From: Candidatus Bathyarchaeia archaeon | GTDB lineage: Archaea > Thermoproteota > Bathyarchaeia > 40CM-2-53-6 > CALIRQ01 | DNA length: 47,899 nt | Direction: 5' to 3' | Assembly (NCBI GenBank): GCA_038843675.1 | Contig: JAWBRV010000009.1 | Coordinates: forward strand, 1-47,899 | Shown: in pieces, positions 16,682 through 25,154 of the stretch | How positions within the stretch are numbered: position 1 is the stretch's first letter | Layout of the letters: every line of letters starts with the position of its first letter | Translations under genes and position numbers: made by a program | Notes under the pieces: model-generated | Seen by the model: the letters and a program-made list of their open reading frames with translations, nothing else | Database searches by the model: none | Told to the model about the DNA's origin: nothing

Positions 16682-17176
16682 TTATAGTTTATACTTCAGC
16701 TTCCTCAGGAGCGCCTTCCTCTCCTCTATCTCCTTCGCCCCCTCCACGCCCTTCGTCCTCTGGCCATCTATCACGCCGAGTATGCCGCGCCCTTGGGCGC
16801 TCTCTGCTATGATCACTTCCAAGGGGTTGGCGGTGGCGCAGTAGATCGCGCAAACCTCCGGAACGGCCTTCACCTTATCCATGACGTTTATGGGGAATGC
16901 CCCCTTCAGCAATATGACGAAGCAGTGACCGGCCGCGAGTTCCGATGCGATCCTTATGGCCAAGGACCTAAGCTCCTCATCCGTGCCCTCGTGGCGGACC
17001 AAACATGGTCCGGAGCTCTCGCAGAAGGCGATCCCGAACCTTATGCCGGGCATGGAGTTGACGAGCGCCTCATAAAGATCCTCCACGGTCTTTATGAAGT
17101 GCGATTGCCCAAGTATGATGTTGCATCCCTCCGGGGGCTCTATCCTGTGGACCTTTATCGCTATCTCCCCGCTCAC
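16682..17176 (-). CDS. Adenosine-specific kinase-family protein (PF04008)
   Basis: A small protein of about 164 aa matching the archaeal 'adenosine-specific kinase' family known from Pyrobaculum structures. Family blocks seen: EGCNIILGQSHFIKTVEDL, GIAFCESSGPCLVR, AGHCFVILLKGAFPINV, CAIYCATANPLEVI and GRGILGVIDG. The biochemical role is poorly defined. The frame begins with TTG at 17212, but the GTG at 17176 has a GGAGGG site seven bases upstream and gives the usual N-terminus; I chose it. It is co-transcribed with cysS. Confidence 0.85.
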   Translation of the reverse strand: MSGEIAIKVHRIEPPEGCNIILGQSHFIKTVEDLYEALVNSMPGIRFGIAFCESSGPCLVRHEGTDEELRSLAIRIASELAAGHCFVILLKGAFPINVMDKVKAVPEVCAIYCATANPLEVIIAESAQGRGILGVIDGQRTKGVEGAKEIEERKALLRKLKYKL

Positions 17177-17230
17177 CTTTCCCACCCTCCGCAGATTTCC
17201 TTCGCTTCCCAAGGGAATCCAGAGGAGCCG

Positions 17231-17240
17231 GTTTTAAGAG
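17231..17240 (-). promoter_or_regulatory. TATA box for the adenosine-kinase-like/cysS unit
   Basis: The minus strand reads TCTTAAAACC. It predicts transcription start near 17210 and a leader of about 34 bases before the GTG at 17176, whose ribosome site then lies within the message. Confidence 0.45.
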
Positions 17241-17295
17241 GCTTTCGGGTTAAGCGCCGATCCGGATAAGGCCTTAATCGCTCCGGGATGGGGCT

Positions 17296-18546
17296 CTATG
17301 AGATCAGCAAGAGCTCTTGGGGGAAGAGCTTCCCCGTCGCGGCCCTGACCTTTCCATTCTCGAAGATGAATACATCCTCAACCCTCACCCCACCGAGCTT
17401 CGGGTCGTATAGCCCCGGCTCTATCGTGAATACGTGCCCATCCCTGAAGGCATAATCCTCCCCGCGGCGCAGGAAAGGCCTTTCCCCGATCGAGAGGCCC
17501 ACCCCATGCCCCAAGGAGTGGATGAAGCCCCTCTTGGGGATTGCGATGCTATCGGCGCGCTTCCTCGCGGTTTCGAAGCCATTCCTTTCGAAAAACTCGC
17601 ATACGGAGTCCATCGCCTCGCCGGCCCTCCCGCCGTCCTCTATGACATCCTTGGCCAAGCCTTGGGCCTCAACAACGAGGGAATGCATCCTTTCGATCTC
17701 CGCTGATCTGCCAACGAGCGCGGTCCTCGTCATATCATAGAAATAGCCATCTCCGCCCTTGGGGAAGAGATCGATCACTATGGGATCTCCCCTCTTGATC
17801 GGATCCCCCTTGGAGCCCGGGTAATGCGGATCGGAGGCCCTCCTCCCGGCGGAGATTATGAATCCCTCCGAAGGTATTAGGTCCCTCTCCACCAATTCGG
17901 CCATCGCAAGGGATTTCAAATCCCCGACCCTGAGGGGTTTGCCCTTATGGTGCAATGAGTTCCCCTTGATACGGCATTCCCCGAGGAGCTCGTAAATGGA
18001 TTCAAATACCTTGGCGACGGAGCGCCCGAGCTCCGATATCCTCCTGCGCTCTCCCCTCACCTTTAGCTCCCTTAAGGAATCCAGCAGGGATGGATATCCC
18101 TCCACTATCACCTTAAAGCCCTTCCCGCTCAGCCTCTCCCAGATCCTTAGGGATGCGGAGAAATCTTCCTTGGCGTAAATCGCCACCTCCCCGGAAATCC
18201 CGTGGCGCTTGAGTAGCTCCTCGATCGATAGTGCGATCACATCGGCGGCGCTTCCGGACGATGCTTGGCCCACCAGCTCCGGAAATGTTATGACGTCCCC
18301 CGGGAACCCCCTCGAGGCCACGCCATAATCCACTTGGCTTACGATCAAAACTGGATCGCGGTTCAAGGCCTTGAAGAATAAGCCGCCCCTAGGCACCGAT
18401 ATCCTAGCCAAATAGCAGAAGTTCGGGTTGGAGCAGGATTCGCCATATGCGATCACCGCCCCAAAGCCCCTCCCCTCCATCTCCGCCTCCAACCTCTCGT
18501 AGATCTCCATGGCGATCCACCTTTGCTCGGCGAATCGGGGGTCCAT
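17296..18546 (-). CDS. M24-family metallopeptidase (Xaa-Pro aminopeptidase-like)
   Basis: A 416-aa protein with an N-terminal creatinase-like domain (to about residue 160) and a C-terminal pita-bread peptidase domain. The five metal ligands are visible: D in IVIDLFPKGG, D in FYDMTRTALVG, H in SLGHGVGLS, E in FTIEPGLYDP and E in VRVEDVFIF. It probably cleaves N-terminal residues before proline in cytoplasmic peptides. The ATG at 18546 is used; an ATG at 18510 (MEIYERL) is possible. A TATA-like GATATATCC at about 18567-18576 gives a short leader. Confidence 0.9.
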   Translation of the reverse strand: MDPRFAEQRWIAMEIYERLEAEMEGRGFGAVIAYGESCSNPNFCYLARISVPRGGLFFKALNRDPVLIVSQVDYGVASRGFPGDVITFPELVGQASSGSAADVIALSIEELLKRHGISGEVAIYAKEDFSASLRIWERLSGKGFKVIVEGYPSLLDSLRELKVRGERRRISELGRSVAKVFESIYELLGECRIKGNSLHHKGKPLRVGDLKSLAMAELVERDLIPSEGFIISAGRRASDPHYPGSKGDPIKRGDPIVIDLFPKGGDGYFYDMTRTALVGRSAEIERMHSLVVEAQGLAKDVIEDGGRAGEAMDSVCEFFERNGFETARKRADSIAIPKRGFIHSLGHGVGLSIGERPFLRRGEDYAFRDGHVFTIEPGLYDPKLGGVRVEDVFIFENGKVRAATGKLFPQELLLIS

Positions 18547-18610
18547 GGCCCAAGACCGTAATTAGTTAGGATATATCGGGCCCAAAGGAGAGCCATTCCC
18601 AGCGACGTTC

Positions 18611-19924
18611 TCAGGTCCTTCGTGGGACGAGCCTAGCGCCGTAGTATTGCGGCGAATCCGATTCCGATAAATGTCGCTCTATCTCCAGCAACCTGTTGTA
18701 CTTCGCCGTCCTCTCGCCCCTAGCCGGGGCCCCCGCCTTTATCTGACCTGCGCCCAATCCAACCGCCAGATCGGCTATGGCCGTATCCTCGGTCTCCCCG
18801 GAGCGATGGCTGATCACGCACCTATACCCGAGAGCATTTGCGTCCGATACGACGTCGATCGTCTCCGAAAGGGTCCCTATTTGGTTCATCTTTATCAGGA
18901 TCGCATTTGCCGCGCCTATCTCGGCGCCCCTCCTGAGCCTTTCCCTATTGGTGACGAAGAGATCGTCGCCGACTATCTGGACGTACCCAAGCCTCTTGGT
19001 CAAGGAGGAGAATCCCTCGAAATCCTCCTCATCGAGTGGATCCTCGATCGAGAAGATCGGATATTCCTTGACGAGGTCCTCATAGAGCGATATGAGTCCC
19101 TCCCTATCCATGAATTCGCCATCGACCGCGTACATGCCGGAGGCCCTATCGTAGAACGAGGAGGCGGCGGAGTCCAAGGCGAGAGCCACGTCCCTGCCCG
19201 CCCTCATCCCGGCGGCTTCTATGGCCTCGAGGAGCGCGTCCAAGGCCTCCCTAGCGCTCTTGAGGTTCGGCGCGAAGCCGCCCTCATCCCCCACGTTTAT
19301 GGAGCTCGGTCCATGCTTCTTCCTCAGGAGCTCCTTGAGGGCCATGTAGATCTCGCAACCAGCCCTGAGCGCATCGGAGAACCTTTTGAACCCTATGGGG
19401 GCTATCATGAACTCTTGGAAGGAGAGCTCGTTGCCGGCGTGCTTCCCGCCATTTATCAAGTTCATCAAGGGCACGGGCATGGTCCTAGCCGAGATCCCGC
19501 CCAAGTACTCGTATAGGGGCACGCCCCTTGTATCGGCCGCGGCCTTGGCGACGGCCAACGAAACGCCCAAAATGGCATTGGCCCCCAAGTTGGATTTATC
19601 CTCGGTCCCATCCAATTCGATCATCTTCAGGTCTATGGCCCTTTGGAGGGAGGAGTTCATCCCCCTTATGGCCGGGGCTATCTTCCTATTGACATTCTCC
19701 ACGGCCCTCAGGACGCCCTTGCCCCGGAACCTAGCCGGGTCCCCATCCCTCAGCTCCACGGCCTCATGGGCCCCCTTCGAGGCCCCCGAGGGGACGAGCG
19801 CCTTGCCGAGGCCTCCCCCGCGAGTTAATACTTCAACCATGAGCGTGGGATTGCCCCTCGAGTCCAAGACCTCCATGGCATTTACCTCGACTATCTCGAA
19901 ATATTCGTCCCCATAGGCCAACAA
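18611..19924 (-). CDS. eno: Enolase
   Basis: About 437 aa; converts 2-phosphoglycerate to phosphoenolpyruvate in glycolysis and gluconeogenesis. Recognised by [16 protein letters not shown] at the N-terminus, the mobile loop [26 protein letters not shown], the Mg ligands in [17 protein letters not shown] and GDDLFVTN, and the C-terminal [18 protein letters not shown] and [16 protein letters not shown]. The frame reaches an ATG at 19975, but a TATA-like TTTTATTATAAAG at 19949-19961 lies inside that extension, so I prefer the TTG at 19924. An adjacent TTG at 19921 is equally possible. Confidence 0.95.
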   Translation of the reverse strand: MLAYGDEYFEIVEVNAMEVLDSRGNPTLMVEVLTRGGGLGKALVPSGASKGAHEAVELRDGDPARFRGKGVLRAVENVNRKIAPAIRGMNSSLQRAIDLKMIELDGTEDKSNLGANAILGVSLAVAKAAADTRGVPLYEYLGGISARTMPVPLMNLINGGKHAGNELSFQEFMIAPIGFKRFSDALRAGCEIYMALKELLRKKHGPSSINVGDEGGFAPNLKSAREALDALLEAIEAAGMRAGRDVALALDSAASSFYDRASGMYAVDGEFMDREGLISLYEDLVKEYPIFSIEDPLDEEDFEGFSSLTKRLGYVQIVGDDLFVTNRERLRRGAEIGAANAILIKMNQIGTLSETIDVVSDANALGYRCVISHRSGETEDTAIADLAVGLGAGQIKAGAPARGERTAKYNRLLEIERHLSESDSPQYYGARLVPRRT

Positions 19925-20067
19925 TTGGCATCGAGGCCAATTCTCGACTTTATAATAAAAGCTTTCCAAGGGCAAATGTTAAAAATGGCGATCCGCCCCT
20001 CCCAAGCTGATGAACAAGTGGGAGGAGCGTCTCCATCAATAAATAAAAGCGGTGAGCGCACTTGGGA

Positions 20068-20658
20068 ATGCTCGAGGAGGCTAGGCTTCGTATTCGGGCA
20101 TTTGATTCCCGGGATGTTTCCCTCGTATCGATATTTAGCGCCTTGATGGCCATTACCACCCTCTACGCCATCCCGCTCCCCTACGGGGGGATTACGCATT
20201 TCGGGAATACCGTCATGTGGACGGCCTCCATCCTATTCGGCGGGCTCATCGGGGGATTGGCCGGTGGGATCGGCGGGATGATAGCGGACCTCTTCCTCGG
20301 GGCCCACGTTTGGGCCCCCTTCACGCCCTTCTGCAAACTCGCCAGCGGATTGGCTTGCGGGTTGGTTTCCCGGGGGATCGAATCGATTGATAAAAGGGCC
20401 ATCGCTAAGATCGTCCTCGCCGTGATCGCGGGCGCGATTGCGAACCGCCTAGCCTATGCCCCGGTATATTTCTTTCTGTTCGGATATGGAGCGATGGTAT
20501 TATGGCTAATGGGCTTCTTCGCCCCCGGCCCAGCGCTCGTCACATATTTCGCCACCCCCATCATAGCCATATCCGTGATGAAGGCCTACCCGAGCGTGAT
20601 CGCCTATAGGAGGGCCATACGGGATAGGATGGCCCGGATCAAGGCGGTTGAGGGTTGA
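20068..20658 (+). CDS. ECF-type transporter S-component (second, substrate unknown)
   Basis: A membrane protein of about 196 aa with five or six helices. The Gly-rich block FGNTVMWTASILFGGLIGGLAGGIGGMIADLFLG is the best marker for an energy-coupling-factor S-component. The C-terminus is basic and cytoplasmic. The ATG at 20068 lies about 25 bases after a TATA-like AATAAATAAAA (20039-20049), suggesting a leaderless message; a TTG at 20062 preceded by GGTGAG is the alternative. It is followed after 6 bp by an amidohydrolase, which may act on the imported compound. Confidence 0.75.
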   Translation: MLEEARLRIRAFDSRDVSLVSIFSALMAITTLYAIPLPYGGITHFGNTVMWTASILFGGLIGGLAGGIGGMIADLFLGAHVWAPFTPFCKLASGLACGLVSRGIESIDKRAIAKIVLAVIAGAIANRLAYAPVYFFLFGYGAMVLWLMGFFAPGPALVTYFATPIIAISVMKAYPSVIAYRRAIRDRMARIKAVEG

Positions 20659-20664
20659 ATAGAC

Positions 20665-21399
20665 GTGGGCTGGTGGGAGAGATTTGAGATAATCGATGCC
20701 CACGCCCATATCCATCCCCTTTCACCGGACTTCCGGGTTGCCTTGACGCTCGAGGAGCTCAGGGAGCTTATGCGCCAGTACCATTATAGCAAGGCCATAA
20801 TAATGGATAGGGATAACGCCGCGATCTCAAAGGCGGTCAAGGGCTCCAAGGATCTCTTCGCGAACGTCTGGGTCAACCCGAGGGAGAAGGATTGCATTAG
20901 GGACTTGAAGGAATACTTGGGCATGGAGAACTTCGTGGGCATAAAGATGCATCCGCTCTTCGATGGATATACCCCAGATTCCCCAATAGTCCGCCCCGTG
21001 GCCAGCGTGGCCGAGGAGGCCGGGGTACCGATACAGTTCCATTGTGGCCATCCTCCCTTCAGCCTTCCTTGGAGCTACGAGCCGCTGGCTAGGGAGTTCC
21101 CGAACGTGAAGATCATCCTCCTGCACATGGGCCACGGCCATATAGTCTATATAAACGGTGCGATAGACGTGGCCGAGCGCAATCCGAACATATACTTGGA
21201 GACCAGCGGTATGCCGATGCATGCCAAGATCAAGGAGGCGGTGGAGCGCATTGGCGGGGATAGGGTGATCTATGGGGATGACGCGCCGTGCGGCCATCCC
21301 TCTTGGGAGCTTGAGAAAGTTCGGGCATCCGGTTTGGGCGAGGGGGACCTAAGGAAGGTCTTGGGGGAGAACGCCAAGAGGCTATATGGCTTGGATTAG
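20665..21399 (+). CDS. Amidohydrolase-family metal-dependent hydrolase
   Basis: A TIM-barrel hydrolase of 244 aa (amidohydrolase_2/TatD-like). Metal ligands suggested by HAHIH at the N-terminus, H in QFHCGHPP, H in LLHMGHGH and D in IYGDDAPCGHP. GIKMHPLF marks strand 4. The substrate is unknown. GTG start at 20665, just after the ECF S-component stop, so they are probably one operon. Confidence 0.85.
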   Translation: MGWWERFEIIDAHAHIHPLSPDFRVALTLEELRELMRQYHYSKAIIMDRDNAAISKAVKGSKDLFANVWVNPREKDCIRDLKEYLGMENFVGIKMHPLFDGYTPDSPIVRPVASVAEEAGVPIQFHCGHPPFSLPWSYEPLAREFPNVKIILLHMGHGHIVYINGAIDVAERNPNIYLETSGMPMHAKIKEAVERIGGDRVIYGDDAPCGHPSWELEKVRASGLGEGDLRKVLGENAKRLYGLD

Positions 21400-21500
21400 C
21401 CGGAATGGTTGTTGATGCGGCGTTATGGAAATCCCGTCCCGCAGGGATCTATTGGGTTCCCTTCAATCTTCCATCTTCCCCTGAGCCCCATTGGAGAAGC

Positions 21501-21520
21501 TTTTAATTAGCCTTAGCTCA
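21501..21520 (+). promoter_or_regulatory. TATA box and possible metal-regulator operator of the feo operon
   Basis: A TATA-like TTTTAATTA at 21501-21509 is overlapped on its downstream side by the imperfect dyad TTAGCCTTAGCTCA at 21507-21520. Such a position fits a repressor site, and the first gene encodes a candidate regulator. Transcription start is expected near 21530, 20 bases before the ATG at 21551. The operator reading is inference. Confidence 0.35.
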
Positions 21521-21550
21521 GCCATGCCATGCAGGGCGGCGGAATTGAGA

Positions 21551-22186
21551 ATGGATCGAAGGGGCCCCAAGGAGGACAAGTTGACGGAGGCGATGGAGGC
21601 GATCCTAACGGCGCATCTCGAGGGAAAGGGGGCCTCTTCGATGGATGTGGCCAAGAGGATGGGATTACCGGTAGAGGAGGTTGAGGATTTGTTGAGGAGG
21701 GGCCAAGAGGATGGTCTCATCGCCTTGGAGGGGGGCCAGTATAGGCTGACCGAGAAAGGGATCGGAGCCGTAAGGGAACACCGGGTACAATTCGTCCACG
21801 AAAGGTATGGCCATGGAAGAGGGCCCCTCGGGTATTTGAGAAGGCTCTTGGAGGGCGATGTAGGGGATCTCCCCTCCCATCTTCAAACAAAGCATGAGAT
21901 CGATGGGAAATCCATAGAGGAGATAAGTTCGACGAGGGGGGCCATAGAGGATGCGTTGCCGCTGTCGGAGTTGAGAGAGGGGGAGAGCGCGATCGTCCTA
22001 TATCCCCTCGGGGGATTCGGCCTCAGGAGGAGGCTCATTGAGATGGGCCTCACCCCGGGGGCCGAGATCAAGGTCCTCAGGAGGGCGCCCTTCAGGGGTC
22101 CGATCGAGGTAGGGGTTCGCGGGACCTCTCTCGCGCTTGGGTTCGGCGTAGCCTCCAAGGTCATAGTAAAGCGCTTGGGGGCCTGA
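21551..22186 (+). CDS. Winged-helix regulator fused to FeoA domain
   Basis: A 211-aa protein. Residues about 10-75 form a winged helix (GASSMDVAKRMGLPVEEVEDLLRR). Residues 76-135 are a linker with several His and Glu (HRVQFVHERYGHGRG, HLQTKHEID). The last 75 residues are a FeoA/SH3-like domain (LREGESAIVLYPLGGFGLRRRLIEMGLTPGAEIKVLRRAP). DtxR proteins also pair a wHTH with an SH3-like end, but here the helical dimerisation domain does not look standard. It lies 4 bp ahead of feoB, so it may be both regulator and FeoA partner. The frame opens at a TTG (21491); the TATA position supports ATG 21551. Confidence 0.8.
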   Translation: MDRRGPKEDKLTEAMEAILTAHLEGKGASSMDVAKRMGLPVEEVEDLLRRGQEDGLIALEGGQYRLTEKGIGAVREHRVQFVHERYGHGRGPLGYLRRLLEGDVGDLPSHLQTKHEIDGKSIEEISSTRGAIEDALPLSELREGESAIVLYPLGGFGLRRRLIEMGLTPGAEIKVLRRAPFRGPIEVGVRGTSLALGFGVASKVIVKRLGA

Positions 22187-22190
22187 GGGC

Positions 22191-24155
22191 ATGGCGAAGA
22201 GGGAGGCGACGATCGCCCTAGCCGGGAATGCGAATGTCGGGAAGAGCGTTATATTCAACCAATTAACCGGGGCGAGCCAGACGATAGGCAATTGGCCCGG
22301 GAAGACCGTCGAGAAGGCCGAGGGCACTCTATTCTTCATGGGAAGAGTCCTCAAGGTCATAGACCTGCCCGGGATATATTCGCTATCTACCTTCTCCATG
22401 GAGGAGATCATAGCCAGGGAGTACATAGCCACGGGCCGCCCGGATGTGATAGTGAATGTGGTTGACGCATCCTCATTGGAGAGGAACCTATACTTCACAC
22501 TACAGCTCTTGGAGATGGAGGCACCCCTCATAATAGCCCTGAACCAAGTCGATTATGCCTCCAAGAAGGGCATAAAGATAGATGCCAAGAGGTTATCGGA
22601 GCTCCTAGGCGTCCCGGTCGTCCCTACGGTCGCGATAACGGGCGAGGGCATAGAGGAGCTCCTGAGGACCGTCGTCGATTACCTAGATGGCAAGATCAAG
22701 GTTTCGAGGAAGGTGTTTAAGGGCAGGGAGGTGGAGCGGGTCTTGAGCAAGCTCTCCAAGGCCATCGCCTCCGACCTCCCGGAGATGGCGAAGACCTATC
22801 CCCCAAGATGGATCGCCATAAAGCTCCTTGAGGGCGATGAGGACATAGAGGGGAGGGTGAGGTCCTATGAAAACGGCAATAGGATAATTGCGTTGGCCGA
22901 GGTCGCGAGGGAGGAGCTGGAGAACATCCACGGGGAGCCATCCCATGTGGTCATCGCGAGCGAGAGATATGGATTCGCGAATAGGATCGCGAAGGAGGTG
23001 ACTCAATTCGCCCCAGCACCCAAGATCTCCATGGAGGAAAGGCTCAGCTATATAACGGCCCATAGGATCTTTGGCTACCCCATCCTATTGGCCGTCATGG
23101 TTTCCATATTTTGGATAGTATTTGTAGTGGGGGGTTACCTCTCGGAGATCTTCGATGACCTGTTCGAGGACCTCGTGATACCGTTCGGCAAAGGCATTAT
23201 GGGGATGATCCTTCCGGAGGATATCGCAGAGTTGATCGCAAATGGCGTCCTAGCTGGCATAGGGGCCGGCGTTAGCATAGCCCTCCCCTTCATAATACCG
23301 TTCTATGCCCTATTAGCCGTATTGGAGGATTCCGGCTATTTGCCGAGGGCGGCCTTCCTGACGGATAACCTGATGCATAAGATAGGCCTACATGGGAAGG
23401 CCTTCATCCCCCTATTGTTGGGGTTTGGCTGTAGCGTGCCGGCTTGTTTGGCGTGCAGGATAATGGAGAGGGATAGGGAGAGATTCCTCGCTGCCTTCAC
23501 GGCGATCTTGATCCCCTGCGCGGCTAGGACCGTGGTCATAATGGGGCTCGTCGGCGCGCATTTGGGCCTGCTCCCCGCCCTCGGTCTTTACGCGTTCGAT
23601 TTGGCCTTGGCGCTCTCCGTCGGCAGGCTGGCCTATAGGGCGCTCCCAGGCGAGCCGATGGGATTGATAATGGAGATGCCGCCATATAGGATTCCCTCCT
23701 TGAGGGTCATAATCAAAAAGACTTGGGCTAGGACGAAGAGCTTCGCCTACATCGCCTTCCCATATATAGTGGCCGGGAGCCTCGCCTTGGAGGCGCTCGT
23801 AGTCATGGGATGGCTGGATCCCTTCGCCGACGCAATGGCTCCGCTGGTGGTTTGTTGGCTAGGCCTCCCAAGGGAAGCGGGCGTTACGCTGCTCTTCGGG
23901 ATCCTTAGGAAGGAGCTCACCCTGATATTATTGGCCACCTTGGCCGGCACCGCCAATTACGCGGAGATACTCTCGCCTATCCAGATGATCGTCTTCTCCC
24001 TAGTGGCCATGATATACTTCCCATGCATATCCACGGTGGCGGCGCTTGTAAAGGAGTTCGGCTGGAGGAAGGCTCTTCTGACGGCACTATTCGACATAGG
24101 GCTCGCCATGCTCTTGGGCGGCTTGGCGTTCAGAATCCTGCACCTGCTCCTTTAA
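22191..24155 (+). CDS. feoB: Ferrous iron transporter B
   Basis: A 654-aa membrane GTPase that imports Fe(II). The N-terminal G domain shows G1 GNANVGKS, the G2 threonine in NWPGKTVEKAEG, G3 DLPGIYSLS and G4 NQVD. A helical spacer domain follows to about residue 270. Then come the Gate/core membrane helices, including GFGCSVPACLACRIMERDRERFLAA split over about residues 410-435, and IPCAARTVVIMGLVG. Length is typical. It is translationally close to the wHTH-FeoA gene. Confidence 0.96.
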   Translation: MAKREATIALAGNANVGKSVIFNQLTGASQTIGNWPGKTVEKAEGTLFFMGRVLKVIDLPGIYSLSTFSMEEIIAREYIATGRPDVIVNVVDASSLERNLYFTLQLLEMEAPLIIALNQVDYASKKGIKIDAKRLSELLGVPVVPTVAITGEGIEELLRTVVDYLDGKIKVSRKVFKGREVERVLSKLSKAIASDLPEMAKTYPPRWIAIKLLEGDEDIEGRVRSYENGNRIIALAEVAREELENIHGEPSHVVIASERYGFANRIAKEVTQFAPAPKISMEERLSYITAHRIFGYPILLAVMVSIFWIVFVVGGYLSEIFDDLFEDLVIPFGKGIMGMILPEDIAELIANGVLAGIGAGVSIALPFIIPFYALLAVLEDSGYLPRAAFLTDNLMHKIGLHGKAFIPLLLGFGCSVPACLACRIMERDRERFLAAFTAILIPCAARTVVIMGLVGAHLGLLPALGLYAFDLALALSVGRLAYRALPGEPMGLIMEMPPYRIPSLRVIIKKTWARTKSFAYIAFPYIVAGSLALEALVVMGWLDPFADAMAPLVVCWLGLPREAGVTLLFGILRKELTLILLATLAGTANYAEILSPIQMIVFSLVAMIYFPCISTVAALVKEFGWRKALLTALFDIGLAMLLGGLAFRILHLLL

Positions 24156-24178
24156 ACGGCCTCAGATCGGGATCGCGA

Positions 24179-25081
24179 TCAGCCCAATAGGGTCCTCGGG
24201 TTCTCGCAAGCCATCTCCCTTATATCCCTCGGATCCACCCCCTCCCTTTGGAGCGCCTTGAAGAACCTGAGCAAGCCCAGCGGGGGGCTGGGGCTGGTCG
24301 CTTGGCCCAAATCCGAGCTGAGGATTGTCCTCTCCGGCCCAACGGCCTCTATGCATTCCGCAATCCTGCGGATCGGAATGCCATCTATTAGGTTCAGGGC
24401 ATAGGATTGCTCGATATATGCCCCCCTCTTGGAAATGGCAACTATTCGCTCCAATGGCATATTGACTGCCTCGTAGAGGGGATGGGTTATCAATATCCTC
24501 TTCAAGCCCCTCTCCTTGGCCATCTCGAATAGGAGCTCGGCCTCCTCCCAATGCAAATGGCCCGTCGCCAAGCTCAGGTCGAACTCCTTTATTATATCCA
24601 AGATTTCTTCCAGCGCCGGCCTAGCCCTCTCCGCGATGACGTCCACGGGATCTATTTCGGAGGCCCTGCGCCCGCATCCAGGCATCGCGCCCCCCCATTC
24701 GGTCGGAATATCGTACCCATCCCCCCTCTTGGCCCTCAGGGCCAAGTGGCTCTTGGAGTGAATTGTCGGCATCCAGACGATCTTGAGGAGGGGCTCATCC
24801 CCGATCCTCGGCCCCAGCGCGGCCCGGATCGCGTATGGGTTCAATCCGCCCACGTGCCTGTTGAGGGCGATGGCCCCGAAGAGCTTGGCGCCCACGTGTT
24901 TCCTCGCCAGATAGGCCCAATCGCTGGTGGATTGGAAATGGGATTTTAGGACCGCGCCGGCAATCCCGCGCTTCAGGGCCTCCTTCGCGAATTGCACCGC
25001 ATCGTACTTCCTAGCGATGCATTCCGGGCCCACGTGAACGTGTATATCGATCGCGCATCTCACCAGCTTCTCCAGCCTCAA
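24179..25081 (-). CDS. DUF6282-like amidohydrolase-superfamily protein
   Basis: A 300-aa protein with the N-terminal metal motif CAIDIHVHVGPE and later ATGHLHWEEAELL, LITHPL and LSSDLGQ, a pattern of the amidohydrolase superfamily. The closest family I recognise is DUF6282, of unknown reaction. It follows the sodium:solute symporter gene by 73 bp on the same strand, which suggests it processes the imported solute. ATG at 25081 gives MRLEKLVRCAIDIHVH. Confidence 0.75.
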   Translation of the reverse strand: MRLEKLVRCAIDIHVHVGPECIARKYDAVQFAKEALKRGIAGAVLKSHFQSTSDWAYLARKHVGAKLFGAIALNRHVGGLNPYAIRAALGPRIGDEPLLKIVWMPTIHSKSHLALRAKRGDGYDIPTEWGGAMPGCGRRASEIDPVDVIAERARPALEEILDIIKEFDLSLATGHLHWEEAELLFEMAKERGLKRILITHPLYEAVNMPLERIVAISKRGAYIEQSYALNLIDGIPIRRIAECIEAVGPERTILSSDLGQATSPSPPLGLLRFFKALQREGVDPRDIREMACENPRTLLG

Positions 25082-25154
25082 TTAAGCTCACCGAGCTCCC
25101 GGATCCGAACCGCCAGCATCTGAGGTCATTCGAAGTGAGCTTTTGCCCTCGGCC

